Origin: Lodderomyces elongisporus
Taxonomy: Eukaryota; Ascomycota; Pichiomycetes; Serinales; Debaryomycetaceae
Direction of reading: 5' to 3'
NCBI RefSeq assembly: GCF_030384665.1
Contig: NC_083678.1
Coordinates: 186,001 to 250,000, forward strand
Length of the DNA: 64,000 nucleotides
Within the stretch, counting starts at the first letter, position 1. Each line of letters opens with the position of its first letter. The position numbers and the translations under genes were made by a program. Positions 10,219 through 21,194 of the stretch are shown here, piece by piece. The notes beneath the pieces were generated by a model. It saw only the letters and a program-made list of their open reading frames with translations, did no database searches and was not told where the DNA came from.

Positions 10219-11667
10219 TTAGAAATCCATAAATTTGGCCACTGGATGGTAGTATGTAGGACAGGACCAGTAACTGCGCTTGACATCATCCCATATACTC
10301 TTATCCTCATTATTCATAAACAAATCTTTTGGTACTGGGAACTCTTGGAACTCACACTGAAGTCCATAATTCTCAAGGTCTATACTGACCAATTTTTTAT
10401 AAACCTCATAAATAACCTCTCTATCGGCACCTAACCCATTAAAGAACGAGAAAACACCATTGGGCTTTAACAATCCTACAACATAGTCAAATAATTCAAG
10501 CATATCCAGATAATGTTCCGAAAAAGTATCGTAATATATGCCATCAAAAAAAGTGTTTCCCAGCGAGAGTAACTTGTCTAACTCATCTTGCCAACGACCT
10601 GACAACACAACAACATTGGCTTTATCAAACCATCCATCTTTCTTCATCTTGTTTAATACATCAGGGTGTGCCTCACAAATGTAATGTTTTGTAGGATTTT
10701 TTGACTGAATCATTCTGTCAATAATACCCATTCCAAACCCAATGTTTAGCACAGTTACCTCTGAATCTTGTACTTTCCCGCTGTCCTCCTCCCTCTTTTC
10801 ATTGTCAACTCCCGAGAAAAGAGCATCTGCACCGAGTTGCATTATATCGGATTCCCATGCCATCATCACTCCATCACGACGATCCTTTGTGACCAAGGCA
10901 TCTTCAGTATATTCTAGTTTTGTATCAAGATACGACACTTGATTCTGAGATGGCGCATTTATGTCGTCGTCAACTTCAATAGATGGTTTGCCATAAACAT
11001 CATCAACAGCTTTTTCATCTTCATTTCCATTAGTTTCAAACTCTTCTTTAATGGAATCTGCTAGAATATCTCCTCCCTTTTGTTGTTCAACTTTAATAAT
11101 AGGCTCTTCATTCTTTACATCATTTTTTTCACAAACACAGTCACTAGTGCTACTATCAATGTTGTTACTGCTCCCATTATTGTTACTGTTGTTGTATTCT
11201 AACTCCCCAAATTCTTCATGTTTAACACCATCGGTATCTTCGATTACCTCCATATCAAATTCGGTAACTTTTCGCAACACGAGTTCTGCTCGCACACCAG
11301 CATCAACAATTTTTTGGTAGAGCGGCAGTTGTTTCAACCCACGGCGTATTAATATACATCCTGGAGTCTCATTGTTGACGTCTGTAAAACTCCATCCTGC
11401 TCCATATTCAAACAAAATATCCACAAACTGATTAACAATATTTTGTTCATCTTCTGATAAATCTAAAGGAACATGTGTGCAAATCAAATGCAAGGGCGTA
11501 GTCGTGGTCAGTGGTTCCACATCCTCAATACCATTGATGTAGTTGTATGCTTCTTCTACAGTGTATGTAGCAGGAATACCATTCCTCAAGTAATGGTTTA
11601 GATTAGCAATATATTCTTCGCTAATGGGCCGCTGTGGGAATTTGCAGAGATCGTGAAGATCAGACAT
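10219..11667 (-). CDS. RMT2: Protein arginine N5-methyltransferase
   Basis: A 482-residue SAM-dependent enzyme that methylates the delta nitrogen of arginine; in yeast the known substrate is ribosomal protein Rpl12. The N-terminal region (1-140) is ankyrin-like (TPLHLICTHVPLDLS, FEYGAGWSFTDVNNETPGC). The catalytic half starts about 250 with DGVMMAWESDIM and has the SAM-binding NIGFGMGIID (308-317), the acidic CEAHPDVL strand end, SGRWQD and the YYDTFSEHY loop (about 378-386). A Asn/Ser/Glu-rich insert at about 150-245 separates the halves and makes the protein about 70 residues longer than S. cerevisiae Rmt2. It is convergent with TFB3, leaving only about 80 bases between stops. In S. cerevisiae TFB3 and RMT2 are also close together on chromosome IV (from memory). 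Confidence 0.96.
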   Translation of the reverse strand: MSDLHDLCKFPQRPISEEYIANLNHYLRNGIPATYTVEEAYNYINGIEDVEPLTTTTPLHLICTHVPLDLSEDEQNIVNQFVDILFEYGAGWSFTDVNNETPGCILIRRGLKQLPLYQKIVDAGVRAELVLRKVTEFDMEVIEDTDGVKHEEFGELEYNNSNNNGSSNNIDSSTSDCVCEKNDVKNEEPIIKVEQQKGGDILADSIKEEFETNGNEDEKAVDDVYGKPSIEVDDDINAPSQNQVSYLDTKLEYTEDALVTKDRRDGVMMAWESDIMQLGADALFSGVDNEKREEDSGKVQDSEVTVLNIGFGMGIIDRMIQSKNPTKHYICEAHPDVLNKMKKDGWFDKANVVVLSGRWQDELDKLLSLGNTFFDGIYYDTFSEHYLDMLELFDYVVGLLKPNGVFSFFNGLGADREVIYEVYKKLVSIDLENYGLQCEFQEFPVPKDLFMNNEDKSIWDDVKRSYWSCPTYYHPVAKFMDF

Positions 11668-14269
11668 TTTAGTAATGATAATAAAAAAAAAAAATAATCA
11701 ATCAATATCTAGGATAAAAATGATTGAAAACAAGACAAAAAGTAAAAAAAGAAAAGAGGGGATAAAGCCAGTTGTTGTTCAAACACCGAGTTGTACCTTT
11801 TCGGTTAGAGCACTTACATTTTCATCCTCATCCTCATCATCATTTCCATTACCCTCACTCGCAATACTCGCATCAGCATCATCTCTATGCGCATAATGAA
11901 TTGTTTACTGTCAAAAAAATTTTTTTTTTTTATCTTTTTTTTTTTGTTTTGTCTTTTTTTCTAACTTCCCCGAAATTTTGCACTCCTGTTATTGTCAATA
12001 GGCATATCGGGTATATGTCCCGTTTTATCTTTTGGACTGAACAATATACACAAAAAACGGTAGCAGTTTCTGGCCACGCCAAAAAAAAAGTAGTCAATAG
12101 ACAAGGTGATTTTCCTTGCACTCAACCTGCAAGAGCGTGACGCATCAGGTTTTTTTGTTCCCTTTTGGTTTGTTTTACTAAAATATAGGGTTGAGTGTGG
12201 ATGTGCTAATGAACAGAAGTAAACTACAACATGATGAAGTTTAGACATACTACTACTACTACTACCACTACTACTACCACAGCTACAGCTGTTGGTATAG
12301 GTTCACATCCACGCTAACTATAATAGTTCGTGTACTTGCAGCTAAAATGATACCTGATTGGGGTTCAAAACAAGACTTTTCTAGTTTGTTTATTTGTTTA
12401 TTTACTTGTTTTGCTCATTAATTGAAAGCATGGCAGGAACGAGATGAAAGGTGGTTACAAAGTAAAAGAAGATCAAGCAATGAATTGGATCTTCTGATAC
12501 ATGGTTAGATATCCATTCGGAGATGGTTTTTCTTTTTCTTTTTTCTATCCTCCTTTCTTTTTCTTGTTTTTTCTTGTTTTTCTGTCTTCATTATGCTTGT
12601 CTGGAAACGGCAACAAGTGCATCAACTTGCAGACACATCACAATGACTTTAAATGGATAAACCTTTACTGAAAAGAGGCAATGATCTTTTAACTAATGAA
12701 TGCATTCGTCAATGATGTTGGCTTTAGGAACGGGCTGAACTTCAAAATACAAAACACAAATGATGCAAATAAGAAATTGTTATTACTGCACTAAAATGTC
12801 ATGAGACTCTTCTTGCTAATCTCTAGACGCTAAACAGGATGGTGTTTTTTTTTTAATTTGGTCATATACATAATTTTGGGTCGAATCAAACTTTAACAAT
12901 TTGAAGAGGAGACCAAAATAATAAAAAAAAAAAAGAAAAGCGAGAGGAACACAAATGGAAGAGAAGAAAAATCGTATGATTTTATTGATTTACAGATTGT
13001 GCATCCTAGAACCTTTCTTCACGCCAACTTTGTGTGACTGCAAAAGAAAATGCTTATTCTGTCATAATGTCGTTGACACCGGAACGGGTGTTGGTGTGCT
13101 ATATTTATGGTTATGTTGATAATAGTGGATGTGGTTGTGGTGACCAAAGCGTTAGTGACATTTATTATTATTATGATGATGATGATGATGCTTCGTGAGT
13201 ATAATATGCTATAGGAGGTAGGCGGGCTATGTCTCATTCCATGAATTTCTATTGATACTAAAACCGAGACTAAACAATCTGGAACTCACGGCAGAAGAAA
13301 CGTCAAATCCCGTGGTGCAATGTGGGGTGGCCCCAGAAGAATCATTCAAAACCCTTTTTCTTTTTTCTTTTTTCTTTTTTCTTTGATTCCTTTTCAGTTC
13401 AATTTTGTACCCTTGGTTTCCCCCCATACTTATCCCCGTGTTTTTTCATTATACCTCATGGTTAAGAAACGGCTGGCATGAAGAGAGTAGCTACTTGATA
13501 CACCTGCTAAATAAAAGGTGACTCGCGTCAAGGTGCGTTTAGAAATATTATTGTGACTGGGGTTAGGAGAATAGACGCCTTTTCTTTTGAATGGAGTCCA
13601 GGCATATGCACCTTGAAGCAGAAAATGACTTTATGGGAGACAAGGAGACAAAGGAGACAAAGGAGACAAAGGAGCAGAAATACAGAAATTCAAATTTACA
13701 AGGGGTTTAGGAAGATAGAATTTTTTGACAGTGCTTCTTTTGCAGAGCCTTTCATCCGGAAATTACACTTTGAACCGAAGAAAAGAAAAATAAAGGAATA
13801 AAGGATAGAACTAAAGGGTTTGATTCTTCTTTTAGACTTTGAGATCATTCCGCAGAGACATGCATTCGTCTATGTTAATCAGTTTCCCTTCTCCCTTTCT
13901 TTTCTTTTCTTTCTTTCTTTCTTTCTTTCTTTTTTTTTTTCTTTTCCCTTTCACAAGAGCATAATAATTAGTTCTTGAGCTAGTTTTCGAAGGAAACTAT
14001 TCATGAGAGACAGAATAACGTTTTTGTTTGTCATTATATTGGTCAAGGAGTTAGAAAAAGAAATACCAAAGTGAGCAATTTCGAAGGTGTATAAATCCGA
14101 CCGGCATCCACCATTTCTTATCTCCCTTCGAATATACTCCTTTCTTTCTTTTCTTCTTCTTCTTTTTCTTATTCTAATTCTGTTTCTTATTTCTCTCTAT
14201 TCAGTGAAATCATAACCAGTCTTTTTCTTTTTGCTTTGTATGCTTGCATAAAAGACTTCTATTTCCTTA
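11668..14269. promoter_or_regulatory. 2.6-kb gene-free region upstream of HMS1
   Basis: A long divergent interval between RMT2 and HMS1. It carries a CTA-triplet run (about 12248-12290), GAT/ATT triplet repeats (about 13160-13195), a tandem GGAGACAAA-like run (about 13641-13675), CTTT tetranucleotide repeats (about 13900-13940) and a pyrimidine-rich 5' leader before the HMS1 ATG. No open frame here has a convincing ATG start and protein-like composition. The length suggests a complex promoter or an untranslated transcript for HMS1, which is inference. Confidence 0.5.
13900..13942. repeat. CTTT-type microsatellite
   Basis: A run of TTTC/CTTT units followed by poly-T in the HMS1 upstream region, read directly from the sequence. 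Such tracts are slippage-prone. Confidence 0.7.
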
Positions 14270-16354
14270 ATGTCATATAAAATAAATAAATACAGTCCAG
14301 TTTTTCCTCAGGTTGGTACTGTGAACGAGATGCAACAACAACAACAACAACAACAACAACAAGAGCAACATCATTATCACCCACAACAGAAACAACAACA
14401 GCAACAGCAGCAACAACAACAACAACAATACGATCTGGAGGATATTTGTGGACCATTTAGAACTCAAGAACATTGCTACCAATATAGACACCAAAATTTA
14501 AACACATATCAACAACAAAATTTAAACCAACGTCAACTTCAACACCAACATTCACATCCACCTACATATCATAACCAACCTCAATATCAACAACTTCAAC
14601 GTGAGAATCACGAGCAACCATTCCTGCTGTACCAAACTCCAGTTGAAAGCCAATACCATATTAAGATGGAACCAAGTAACCTGTCCTTGTTGGGAGAACC
14701 CATTCGCGACATGTTGTGCAATAATGCAACTACTGCGAGTTTTCCAATGAGAAGTAATATCGCTTCGAATGATACTCAAAATTATCCAGTAGACCTTGAT
14801 TTCGCACTTCCTCCTGCATTTCAGCACTACATCAATTCCAATAAAAACAAAGGAATACTAGTTCTGCTGTCTTTATCGGTGACCGGATCTCCTTATATTG
14901 ACCGCGACTTGCCTAGTAACACAGAATATATTACTGGAAATGATGGGTTTAGTGGTTCTGGAAGCATCAATGTCAACTATGCGTCATTGGATGGAGATAT
15001 ACAATTGGATGAACAAAGGTCGCAGTTCCATCAACCATCTTTACTAAGCAACGATACCTCACCTGTATTTAAATCGCAAATTGAGCCAATGAGTTTGGCT
15101 TTTGCTCCCACGCAGGCTTTTGGTGCTCCACCACGCGAAGCAGAGGGAGAAGAAGAGAACAAAGTGGATGGTGAAGAACAACAACAACAACAACAACAAC
15201 AAAACCTAAAGCTAAAACCACAACTAAAAGTAGAGAAACATGAAACAGATCTGAGTTATTCAAATGATTTATTGGACTCACCTTTGTCTGTTGAAGCTGA
15301 TATACCTATTGGTGGACTTAATGAAGAACCGAGAAGAAATGGAATTAGTGCCTTTTCGACAAAGACCAACTCGGTGACGGGCTTGCAATCGTTTGATACA
15401 CGCGCAAGTAGCTCACATTTACAGCCAATATCAGTATCATCGTCACCTAGTTCCATTAGTGCTTCGTCTTTTCCAAATTCGTACCCTGTAGCAAGTGGTA
15501 GAAATATGGATCGGTATTGCCTGGGAAGTGTTACACCTTCGACGGTGATTACTCCAATCTCACCACTGGCACAACATTTGCGCAGCTACCCTCTTTTGAA
15601 ACATAGTAATAAGAGGAAGAAGTTGGCTATATCAACCATTAGCAATGACTTGATTAAAAATGGGATTACAGCTGATGCCACCGATTACATAAATGATACA
15701 CTGGAAAATTCTGGAACCTCGTCGTCATCACTTTCGACATCGAACCCGATCATTAAAGTAAAGACTTCAGCCTCAGCGCCACCATTTGCACAGCAACAAC
15801 CACAAGAACTGCAGCAGCAGCAGCAGCAACAGCAACAACAACAACAACAACAGCAGCAGCAGCAGCAGCAACAGTCACAGCAACAACAAGTAAACAAACC
15901 AAGAGTCAAATCAGCACATAATGTGATTGAACAACGCTACAGAAATAAGATTAACGACAAGTTTAATGCACTTCAAGAGTCAGTGCCTACTTTGAAGATC
16001 TTGGTGCTTAGGAAATACGAGGAGAGAATGAGGTTGAAACAACAACGGATGCAACTTGTTGGTCAAAACAGTAACCACAACAACAATCTTATGGAAGATT
16101 ATGAAAGTTCTGATGGCGAGGATTTGCCGTTTGGAAATGTATCTTTTGCAAGTCAATACACTCAAGGGGAGGTCGATGCAATTGATTTGGAAGGTCTCGA
16201 GCCAGCTAGGAAATTGAACAAGGGTACAATCTTGGCCAAATCGATTGAATATATCAAGTTTTTGGAAAATAAGAACGCAAAGATGAGACAAGACCATGAG
16301 CTTTTGATTCAAAAGGCAAAACAGTTGGGATTGGCACTAGATATGGGTATTTAA
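14270..16354 (+). CDS. HMS1: SREBP-like bHLH transcription factor
   Basis: A 694-residue nuclear regulator. The basic-helix 1 region (about 543-575) reads KSAHNVIEQRYRNKINDKF, with Tyr in the ERYR-type position typical of SREBP-class bHLH proteins. Helix 2 (about 646-670) reads KLNKGTILAKSIEYIKFLENKN. A loop of about 70 residues separates the helices, far longer than in canonical bHLH proteins but known in fungal SREBP/HMS1/CPH2 relatives. There is no transmembrane segment, so it is not a membrane-tethered SREBP. Poly-Gln tracts sit near the N-terminus, near residue 305 and just before the DNA-binding domain (CAG/CAA mix at about 15811-15890). The gene lies directly upstream of ERG11 and THR1, the order I recall for C. 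albicans HMS1-ERG11-THR1, where Hms1 links temperature and Hsp90 to morphogenesis. CPH2 is the alternative name; gene order favours HMS1. Confidence 0.85.
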   Translation: MSYKINKYSPVFPQVGTVNEMQQQQQQQQQQEQHHYHPQQKQQQQQQQQQQQQYDLEDICGPFRTQEHCYQYRHQNLNTYQQQNLNQRQLQHQHSHPPTYHNQPQYQQLQRENHEQPFLLYQTPVESQYHIKMEPSNLSLLGEPIRDMLCNNATTASFPMRSNIASNDTQNYPVDLDFALPPAFQHYINSNKNKGILVLLSLSVTGSPYIDRDLPSNTEYITGNDGFSGSGSINVNYASLDGDIQLDEQRSQFHQPSLLSNDTSPVFKSQIEPMSLAFAPTQAFGAPPREAEGEEENKVDGEEQQQQQQQQNLKLKPQLKVEKHETDLSYSNDLLDSPLSVEADIPIGGLNEEPRRNGISAFSTKTNSVTGLQSFDTRASSSHLQPISVSSSPSSISASSFPNSYPVASGRNMDRYCLGSVTPSTVITPISPLAQHLRSYPLLKHSNKRKKLAISTISNDLIKNGITADATDYINDTLENSGTSSSSLSTSNPIIKVKTSASAPPFAQQQPQELQQQQQQQQQQQQQQQQQQQQQSQQQQVNKPRVKSAHNVIEQRYRNKINDKFNALQESVPTLKILVLRKYEERMRLKQQRMQLVGQNSNHNNNLMEDYESSDGEDLPFGNVSFASQYTQGEVDAIDLEGLEPARKLNKGTILAKSIEYIKFLENKNAKMRQDHELLIQKAKQLGLALDMGI
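15811..15892 (+). repeat. Poly-Gln CAG/CAA tract in HMS1
   Basis: A nearly pure run of CAG and CAA codons encodes more than 20 consecutive Gln, interrupted by a single Ser, just before the bHLH domain. Mixed codons make it more stable than pure CAG, but it should vary in length among strains. Confidence 0.85.
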
Positions 16355-17047
16355 CGAGTGATGTATGATTATGATTGAACGTTGGAATGAGTCAGTGTGA
16401 GTGTGAGTGTGAGTGCGATAAGTGTGAGTGTTTGTGGGTCTCGGCAAGCGAGAGGAAGGGGTAAAAGAAGGAATGAATGATTCGGCTGAGCCTTTAAACT
16501 TTTATTTGGATTTATCGTTTTCCGATTATTTACTTTACAGTTTTATTTTTTATTTGCTTTTTATTTTTTAGTTGTTACTCTTGTTATTGATATTGTTGGT
16601 TATAGAGATATTTGTATAGAGTAAATCGATATTTATTAAAGTATAGGTAGCCTCCAATGTATTTTCTCAACCACTTACTTTGCAGGGTTACATTTGCCTT
16701 TTCATTTGTCTTTTCTATGTCCTATCTATGTCCTATCTCTGTTGTTGAAAATTTTTTTTAAAATATACTTTTCAATTCTATTATATTGACCAAGTCTTTA
16801 GGGAATGTTTTGTTAGTTAAATGTTTCAAACCTGCGGCTGAGTATTAGCAATTGCTGAAATGTGATACGCGTTGAAGATTTCTTTTTCTTTTACTTTTGT
16901 AATTTTGTTTATTATGTAACTTGGATTATTATCCTTCAGTAAAAAAATTCTCTCTCTATTTTTTTTTTTTTTTCAGCCGTCGGTTTCGCGAGCAACGAAG
17001 AAGAGAGATAAAACCAAGAGAGAAAAAAAAAAACACCAGAAGCGAGT

Positions 17048-17054
17048 TATACGA
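17048..17054 (-). promoter_or_regulatory. Sterol response element (Upc2 site)
   Basis: TATACGA, the reverse complement of the Upc2/Ecm22 core TCGTATA, lies about 260 bases upstream of the ERG11 ATG. A one-mismatch copy, TGTACGA, follows at 17071-17077. In Candida, Upc2 induces ERG11 through such paired sites when sterols are low or azoles are present. The match is seen; its function here is inferred. Confidence 0.7.
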
Positions 17055-17108
17055 GAAGGGATCAGACCATTGTACGAGGTACTTATAAACCACATCTTCT
17101 TTCTCAAG

Positions 17109-17120
17109 TATATATAAATA
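17109..17120 (+). promoter_or_regulatory. TATA box candidate of ERG11
   Basis: TATATATAAATA, about 190 bases upstream of the ATG and downstream of the sterol response element, fits a TATA-containing inducible promoter. Confidence 0.5.
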
Positions 17121-17282
17121 CACTCGGTGGTTCAAAATTTTTTTTTTTTGGCTGATTTATATTGCCTGTTTTGATTTTCAATCAAACTTTCAATTTTTTT
17201 TTTTCATCCTTGCTGTATTTGATTCTACGTTGAACACTCATTACACGTTCATCTAGCTTAGACTCGCTTTGGACTTATATAA

Positions 17283-18884
<1,602 letters not shown>

Positions 18885-19482
18885 TCCAATTTGTAGTGGT
18901 TCACTTTTAAACGCACACATACACAAACACTCACACAAGCTTACTCATACTCATACTCACACTCACAAAAGTATATATATAACCAAGCAACATGTAACAT
19001 ATAGATTAATTATTGAATTGAAAACTTAATAAAATAATATACAGAACAGACATATTTGTGACACCTATTTTCTGACCCTGAATTCCTGTTTCTTTTGTTT
19101 TGTTTTGTTTTGTTTTCTTCTCCTTCTTCTTTTCCTCTATATCTATCTTAAACCGATGGTGTTAATATGTGTCAAAAAGTAAAAGGGTTTACTCAACTCT
19201 CTTGAAAGAAAAAAGAAATTTTTTTCAAAAAAAAAATAAAAAAAAAATAAAAAAAAAATGAAAAAGAAAAAAGTGAAAAAAAATTGGAATCAGCCGCTAA
19301 CGGTGAGCCAATTTGGACGGGAGTGGAAAGAAAAAAACAAATGTCAAACAAAAATAAATAGAAAAATTATAATATTATAGTAAGAAAAACATCCGAGTTT
19401 ATCAAATACACTGGAAAATTCTGAAGTCAGCATACACTTTTATTCACAAATCAAGGTTGTTTGAGCAAGTAAGGTTCGCACA
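18885..19482. other. Interval between ERG11 and THR1
   Basis: Contains the ERG11 3' flank with CACACT/CTCATA repeats (about 18914-18970), a TTTTG repeat near 19095-19120 and A-rich tracts (about 19205-19285) before the THR1 start. No gene seen. Confidence 0.5.
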
Positions 19483-20541
19483 ATGTTTGAGTCATTTGAA
19501 ATTAAAGTTCCGGCGTCATCAGCCAATATTGGTCCTGGATTTGATGTGTTGGGTATAGGCTTGGAGCTCTATTTGTCCATTAAAGTTATTATCGATAAAA
19601 ATGTAGATACAAGTTCTGATCCACACAATGCCAAATTATCATACGAGGGAAGCCTTGCAGAAAAAGTGCCGTTGAGATCAGACAAGAACTTGGTGACGCA
19701 AACAGCACTTTATGTACTCAGAACTGTTGGTGTCGACAAATTTCCATTGGGAACTCAAATCTTTGTTAATAATCCTATTCCATTGGGTCGAGGATTGGGT
19801 TCGAGTGCAAGTGCCATTGTTGGGGGTATATATTTGGGTAATGCCATTGGTAAATTAAATTTGAGCAAGGAGCGAATGTTGGATTATTGTTTGATGATTG
19901 AAAGGCACCCAGATAACATTGCTGCAGCAATGCTTGGTGGATTTATTGGATCCTACCTAAACGAATTGGATAAAGCAGACGCCGAACATACTCAAGTTCC
20001 CTTGGACTATATATTACCCAAGCCAGATACACCATCGGATGTCATTGTGCGAGAGAAACCACCAATGAATATTGGGGAGTACATGAAATACAACTGGAAT
20101 AAAAAGATCAAATGTGTTGTCATTATTCCAAATTTCGAGTTGAGCACTGACAAGTCGAGAGCAGTATTGCCTCAATCGTATACAAGGCCAGATATCATTT
20201 ACAACCTTCAAAGAATTGCCGTTTTGACTGCTGCACTCACACAAGACCCACCTAACCACAAGTTGATTTACCAATCGATGAGAGATAAAATTCACCAACC
20301 ATATAGAACTGTTTTGATCCCAGGTCTAGATCAAGTGTTGGAGCAAGTCGTACCAGCAAAGCACCCGGGACTTTGTGGAATATGTTTAAGTGGAGCAGGA
20401 CCTACAATCTTGTGTTTGGCAACTGAAGGCTTTGAAGATATTGCACACGAGGTTACTAATATTTTTGACAGCGAAGGTATAAAATGTGATTGGAAAGTGT
20501 TAGATTTGGCATACGATGGCGCAACTCTTGAGTACTTGTAA
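19483..20541 (+). CDS. THR1: Homoserine kinase
   Basis: A 352-residue GHMP-family kinase that phosphorylates homoserine, the step before threonine synthase. The N-terminus has the family signature KVPASSANIGPGFDVLGIGL. The ATP-binding glycine-rich loop IPLGRGLGSSASAIVGG lies at about 97-113, and the C-terminal GHMP motif reads GLCGICLSGAGPTILCL. Length matches yeast Thr1 (about 357). The ATG at 19483 fits family starts. It follows ERG11 in tandem as in Candida. THR1, MAS2 and MYO1 are adjacent on S. cerevisiae chromosome VIII (YHR025W, YHR024C, YHR023W, from memory); here the first is separated from the others by SAM50, EXO1, CGI121 and the YML037C-like gene. Confidence 0.97.
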   Translation: MFESFEIKVPASSANIGPGFDVLGIGLELYLSIKVIIDKNVDTSSDPHNAKLSYEGSLAEKVPLRSDKNLVTQTALYVLRTVGVDKFPLGTQIFVNNPIPLGRGLGSSASAIVGGIYLGNAIGKLNLSKERMLDYCLMIERHPDNIAAAMLGGFIGSYLNELDKADAEHTQVPLDYILPKPDTPSDVIVREKPPMNIGEYMKYNWNKKIKCVVIIPNFELSTDKSRAVLPQSYTRPDIIYNLQRIAVLTAALTQDPPNHKLIYQSMRDKIHQPYRTVLIPGLDQVLEQVVPAKHPGLCGICLSGAGPTILCLATEGFEDIAHEVTNIFDSEGIKCDWKVLDLAYDGATLEYL

Positions 20542-20984
20542 TTTTTGTATAAAAAGGATTAATTGATGGAAAGATGAAAAGCTGTTTTTTTTTCATTATT
20601 ATTTATTTTCCTTGTATTTTCATTTTTCCAATTTTTTTTTGGAGTAAATTATTGTAGAGTTGAGCAGAATGTGTGACCAATTGTTTTTTTTTTAATCAGA
20701 TTAAGGCACAGAATGTTTTATTGAACTTTTTGGCACACATTGTTACATGTTTAAGATTCCACAGAATGAATTGTGACCTTTTTGTTTTGGAATCTGGAAT
20801 TTGCAAATTTGCAAATTTGCAATTCTTCGTGCTCCATACTTCAAAGTATTGTGAGTATGCGTCTATCTCTCGCCCCACTTACCCAATAGCGAAATGATAA
20901 AAATGAAAAATAAAAAAAAAATATATATATTAAAGGAAAACGGGAAAACAGTGAGGAAAAAGCAAGATATATTGCACTAAAGCA

Positions 20985-21046
<62 letters not shown>

Positions 21047-21194
21047 CAAAAAAATAGGACTCTCGCAACAAATACATTTTCAAACTCTATCAACAATTAA
21101 CAGGACAAAGTCAATTGAACTATACTGTGGATCTCCTAAAAAAAAAAAGAAAAAGGAAATTCGGGGAAATAGTGAAATAAAAGAGACGCAAAAT
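20542..21194. other. Interval between THR1 and SAM50
   Basis: T-rich THR1 3' flank, a short GCAAATTTGCAAATTTGC direct repeat near 20804-20822, then the (GA)24 microsatellite and the SAM50 leader. No gene seen. Confidence 0.5.
20997..21044 (+). repeat. (GA)24 microsatellite
   Basis: An uninterrupted run of 24 GA dinucleotides, about 150 bases upstream of the SAM50 start. GA/CT runs in yeast promoters tend to be nucleosome-poor and length-variable. Confidence 0.95.

Noticed and set aside
12355..12380. GGGGTTCAAAAC sequence resembling a tRNA T-loop
   Set aside because: No matching acceptor or anticodon stem around it. A visual scan for T-loop motifs found no tRNA elsewhere in the gaps.
13553..13801. 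82-codon open frame upstream of HMS1
   Set aside because: It starts with GTG, contains a repeat-derived RRQRRQRR stretch and resembles no known protein.
19488..19494. Perfect Gcn4 site TGAGTCA at THR1
   Set aside because: It lies within codons 2-4 of the coding sequence rather than the promoter, so it is probably coincidental.
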